From Paenibacillus sp. FSL R7-0337 (GTDB lineage Bacteria; Bacillota; Bacilli; Paenibacillales; Paenibacillaceae), in assembly GCF_037969875.1 (NCBI RefSeq), contig NZ_CP150218.1, positions 2,604,001 through 2,668,000 on the forward strand: 64,000 nt of DNA, read 5' to 3'. Below the pieces are notes generated by a model. That model did not search any database, was not told the origin of the DNA, and saw only the letters and a program-made list of their open reading frames with translations. Positions 63,339-64,000 of the stretch are shown here, one piece after another. Made by a program: the position numbers and the translations under genes. The stretch's first letter is position 1. The number at the start of each line of letters is the position of its first letter.

Positions 63339-63869
63339 ATGACAACCCTGGTAATCCTGGCACACCCCGATATAGAGGCTTCAAGAGTGAACCGGAGATG
63401 GAGACAAGAGCTGCTGTTGCATCCGGAGGACGTTATGGTCCATGAGCTTTACAAGGAGTACCCGGACTGGAGCATCGATGTTCCGCGGGAGCAGCGTTTA
63501 TTGGAGGGGCACGAGCTGATTATTTTCCAATTCCCCTTATATTGGTATAGCTACCCCCCGCTGCTGAAAAAATGGCTGGACGATGTGTTCACTCACGGCT
63601 GGGCTTACGGCTCGAGCGGCAACAAGCTGAAGGGTAAGAAGCTGGGCATAGCTATGACCATCGGCGATAAAAAGGAAAACTACCAGCCGGCCGGGTCTGT
63701 TTCTTTTACAGTAGATGAGATCATCGCCCCGTTCCAGGCCAGTGCCATCCATGTCGGTGCAACCGCCCTGCCTTACTTCGCCGTGTTCGGCGCTTCCTTC
63801 CAGGCGAGTGACGATGTTATTAATCAGAGTGCGTTGGATTATTGGGAGTATATCCTTCGGAACCGGTAA
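63339..63869 (+). CDS. NAD(P)H-quinone reductase, flavodoxin-like (MdaB/KefF type)
   Basis: The 176-residue flavoprotein has the start LVILAHPDIEASRVNRRW, FQFPLYWYSYPPLLKKWLDD and VFTHGWAYG, all typical of the NQO1/MdaB/KefF fold that binds FMN or FAD and reduces quinones by two electrons. GGAAAGGTG precedes the ATG. It is divergent from the HxlR gene, with 186 bases between them, so quinone or electrophile control is likely. Confidence 0.92.
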   Translation: MTTLVILAHPDIEASRVNRRWRQELLLHPEDVMVHELYKEYPDWSIDVPREQRLLEGHELIIFQFPLYWYSYPPLLKKWLDDVFTHGWAYGSSGNKLKGKKLGIAMTIGDKKENYQPAGSVSFTVDEIIAPFQASAIHVGATALPYFAVFGASFQASDDVINQSALDYWEYILRNR

Positions 63870-63876
63870 TATGCCG

Positions 63877-64000
63877 CTATTCCCGCTTCTTCCCGACCGC
63901 GCCCATGTAGATTACAAATTCTTCTTCGCCATCCAGTTCGAGCACCTCATCAATCAGCTGCTGATCATAGATTCCGATGGCACAAGCTCCGGCACCGATG
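63877..64000 (-). CDS. C-terminus of a nitroreductase/SagB-like oxidoreductase, partial
   Basis: The minus strand from the window edge reads IGAGACAIGIYDQQLIDEVL, ELDGEEEFVIYMGAVGKKRE and stops at 63877. The pattern GxGACAIG...LDGEEEFVIYxxxVGK is typical of the C-terminal part of SagB-type or nitroreductase-fold dehydrogenases. Only 40 residues are inside the window, so the family call is tentative. Confidence 0.6.
   Translation of the reverse strand, partial: IGAGACAIGIYDQQLIDEVLELDGEEEFVIYMGAVGKKRE

Overview
The window reads as a chromosomal segment of a nitrogen-fixing, spore-forming Paenibacillus. The evidence is a compact nifBHDKENX-orf-hesA-nifV cluster under a SigA-type promoter flanked by two GlnR-like boxes, a GerM-type germination lipoprotein next to rph, a BclA-like collagen protein, strong AGGAGG ribosome binding sites, and spacers full of short palindromic repeats. 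Genus and gene names rest on my recognition of families and synteny, since no search was run.

Layout. 1-5.4 kb (minus): ispG (3' part lost at the edge), clpX, clpP, tig and a YsoA-like helical protein. 5.5-6.2 kb: tRNA-Arg(TCT) followed by a repeated structured element. 6.2-12.2 kb (minus): two unknown proteins, pstA-pstC-pstS, a stalk-domain/propeller protein and a small lipoprotein. 12.4-18.3 kb (plus): a TetR-controlled ABC-2 exporter and a SWIM/SNF2 helicase. 18.7-23.2 kb: small spore-like proteins, a T-box leader and argS with an in-frame minisatellite, a 51-bp tandem array, and a second, inverted copy of tRNA-Arg(TCT) with its downstream element. 23.4-32.9 kb: asnB, aldo/keto reductase, cupin, nfeD-slipin and a GH18 chitinase. 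32.3-37.4 kb: rdgB-rph-gerM, a PgpA/YutG homolog, an unknown acidic protein and a TetR regulator. 37.4-38.4 kb: a second 51-bp array and a 14-bp array. 38.4-44.7 kb (minus): metallo-beta-lactamase-fold hydrolase, methyltransferase, GH13 glucosidase, collagen-like protein and HAD phosphatase. 44.8-56.3 kb (minus): the nif operon. 56.4-57.6 kb (plus): a manganese riboswitch and a TerC exporter. 57.7-64 kb: an SsuABC-like ABC importer, a coiled-coil protein, a small basic protein, a MarR/hydrolase pair, HxlR/quinone reductase, and the end of a nitroreductase-like gene.

How it works together. The nif operon encodes the Fe protein (NifH), the MoFe protein (NifDK), the FeMo-cofactor scaffold and core synthesis (NifB, NifEN, NifX), homocitrate supply (NifV) and HesA. 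It has no local nifSU, nifF or regulatory gene, so sulfur supply, electron supply and nitrogen sensing must come from elsewhere. The two GlnR-like boxes around its promoter suggest both activation and repression by GlnR. Other local circuits are the arginine T-box on argS, the Mn riboswitch on terC, a TetR palindrome on the exporter, and a MarR-type operator present at both marR and its hydrolase partner.

The most unusual features are the 15-bp minisatellite inside argS, the structured element after both tRNA-Arg copies, two unrelated loci carrying 51-bp palindromic tandem repeats of the same design, an 80-bp exact duplication in the nif leader, and an apparently leaderless marR.
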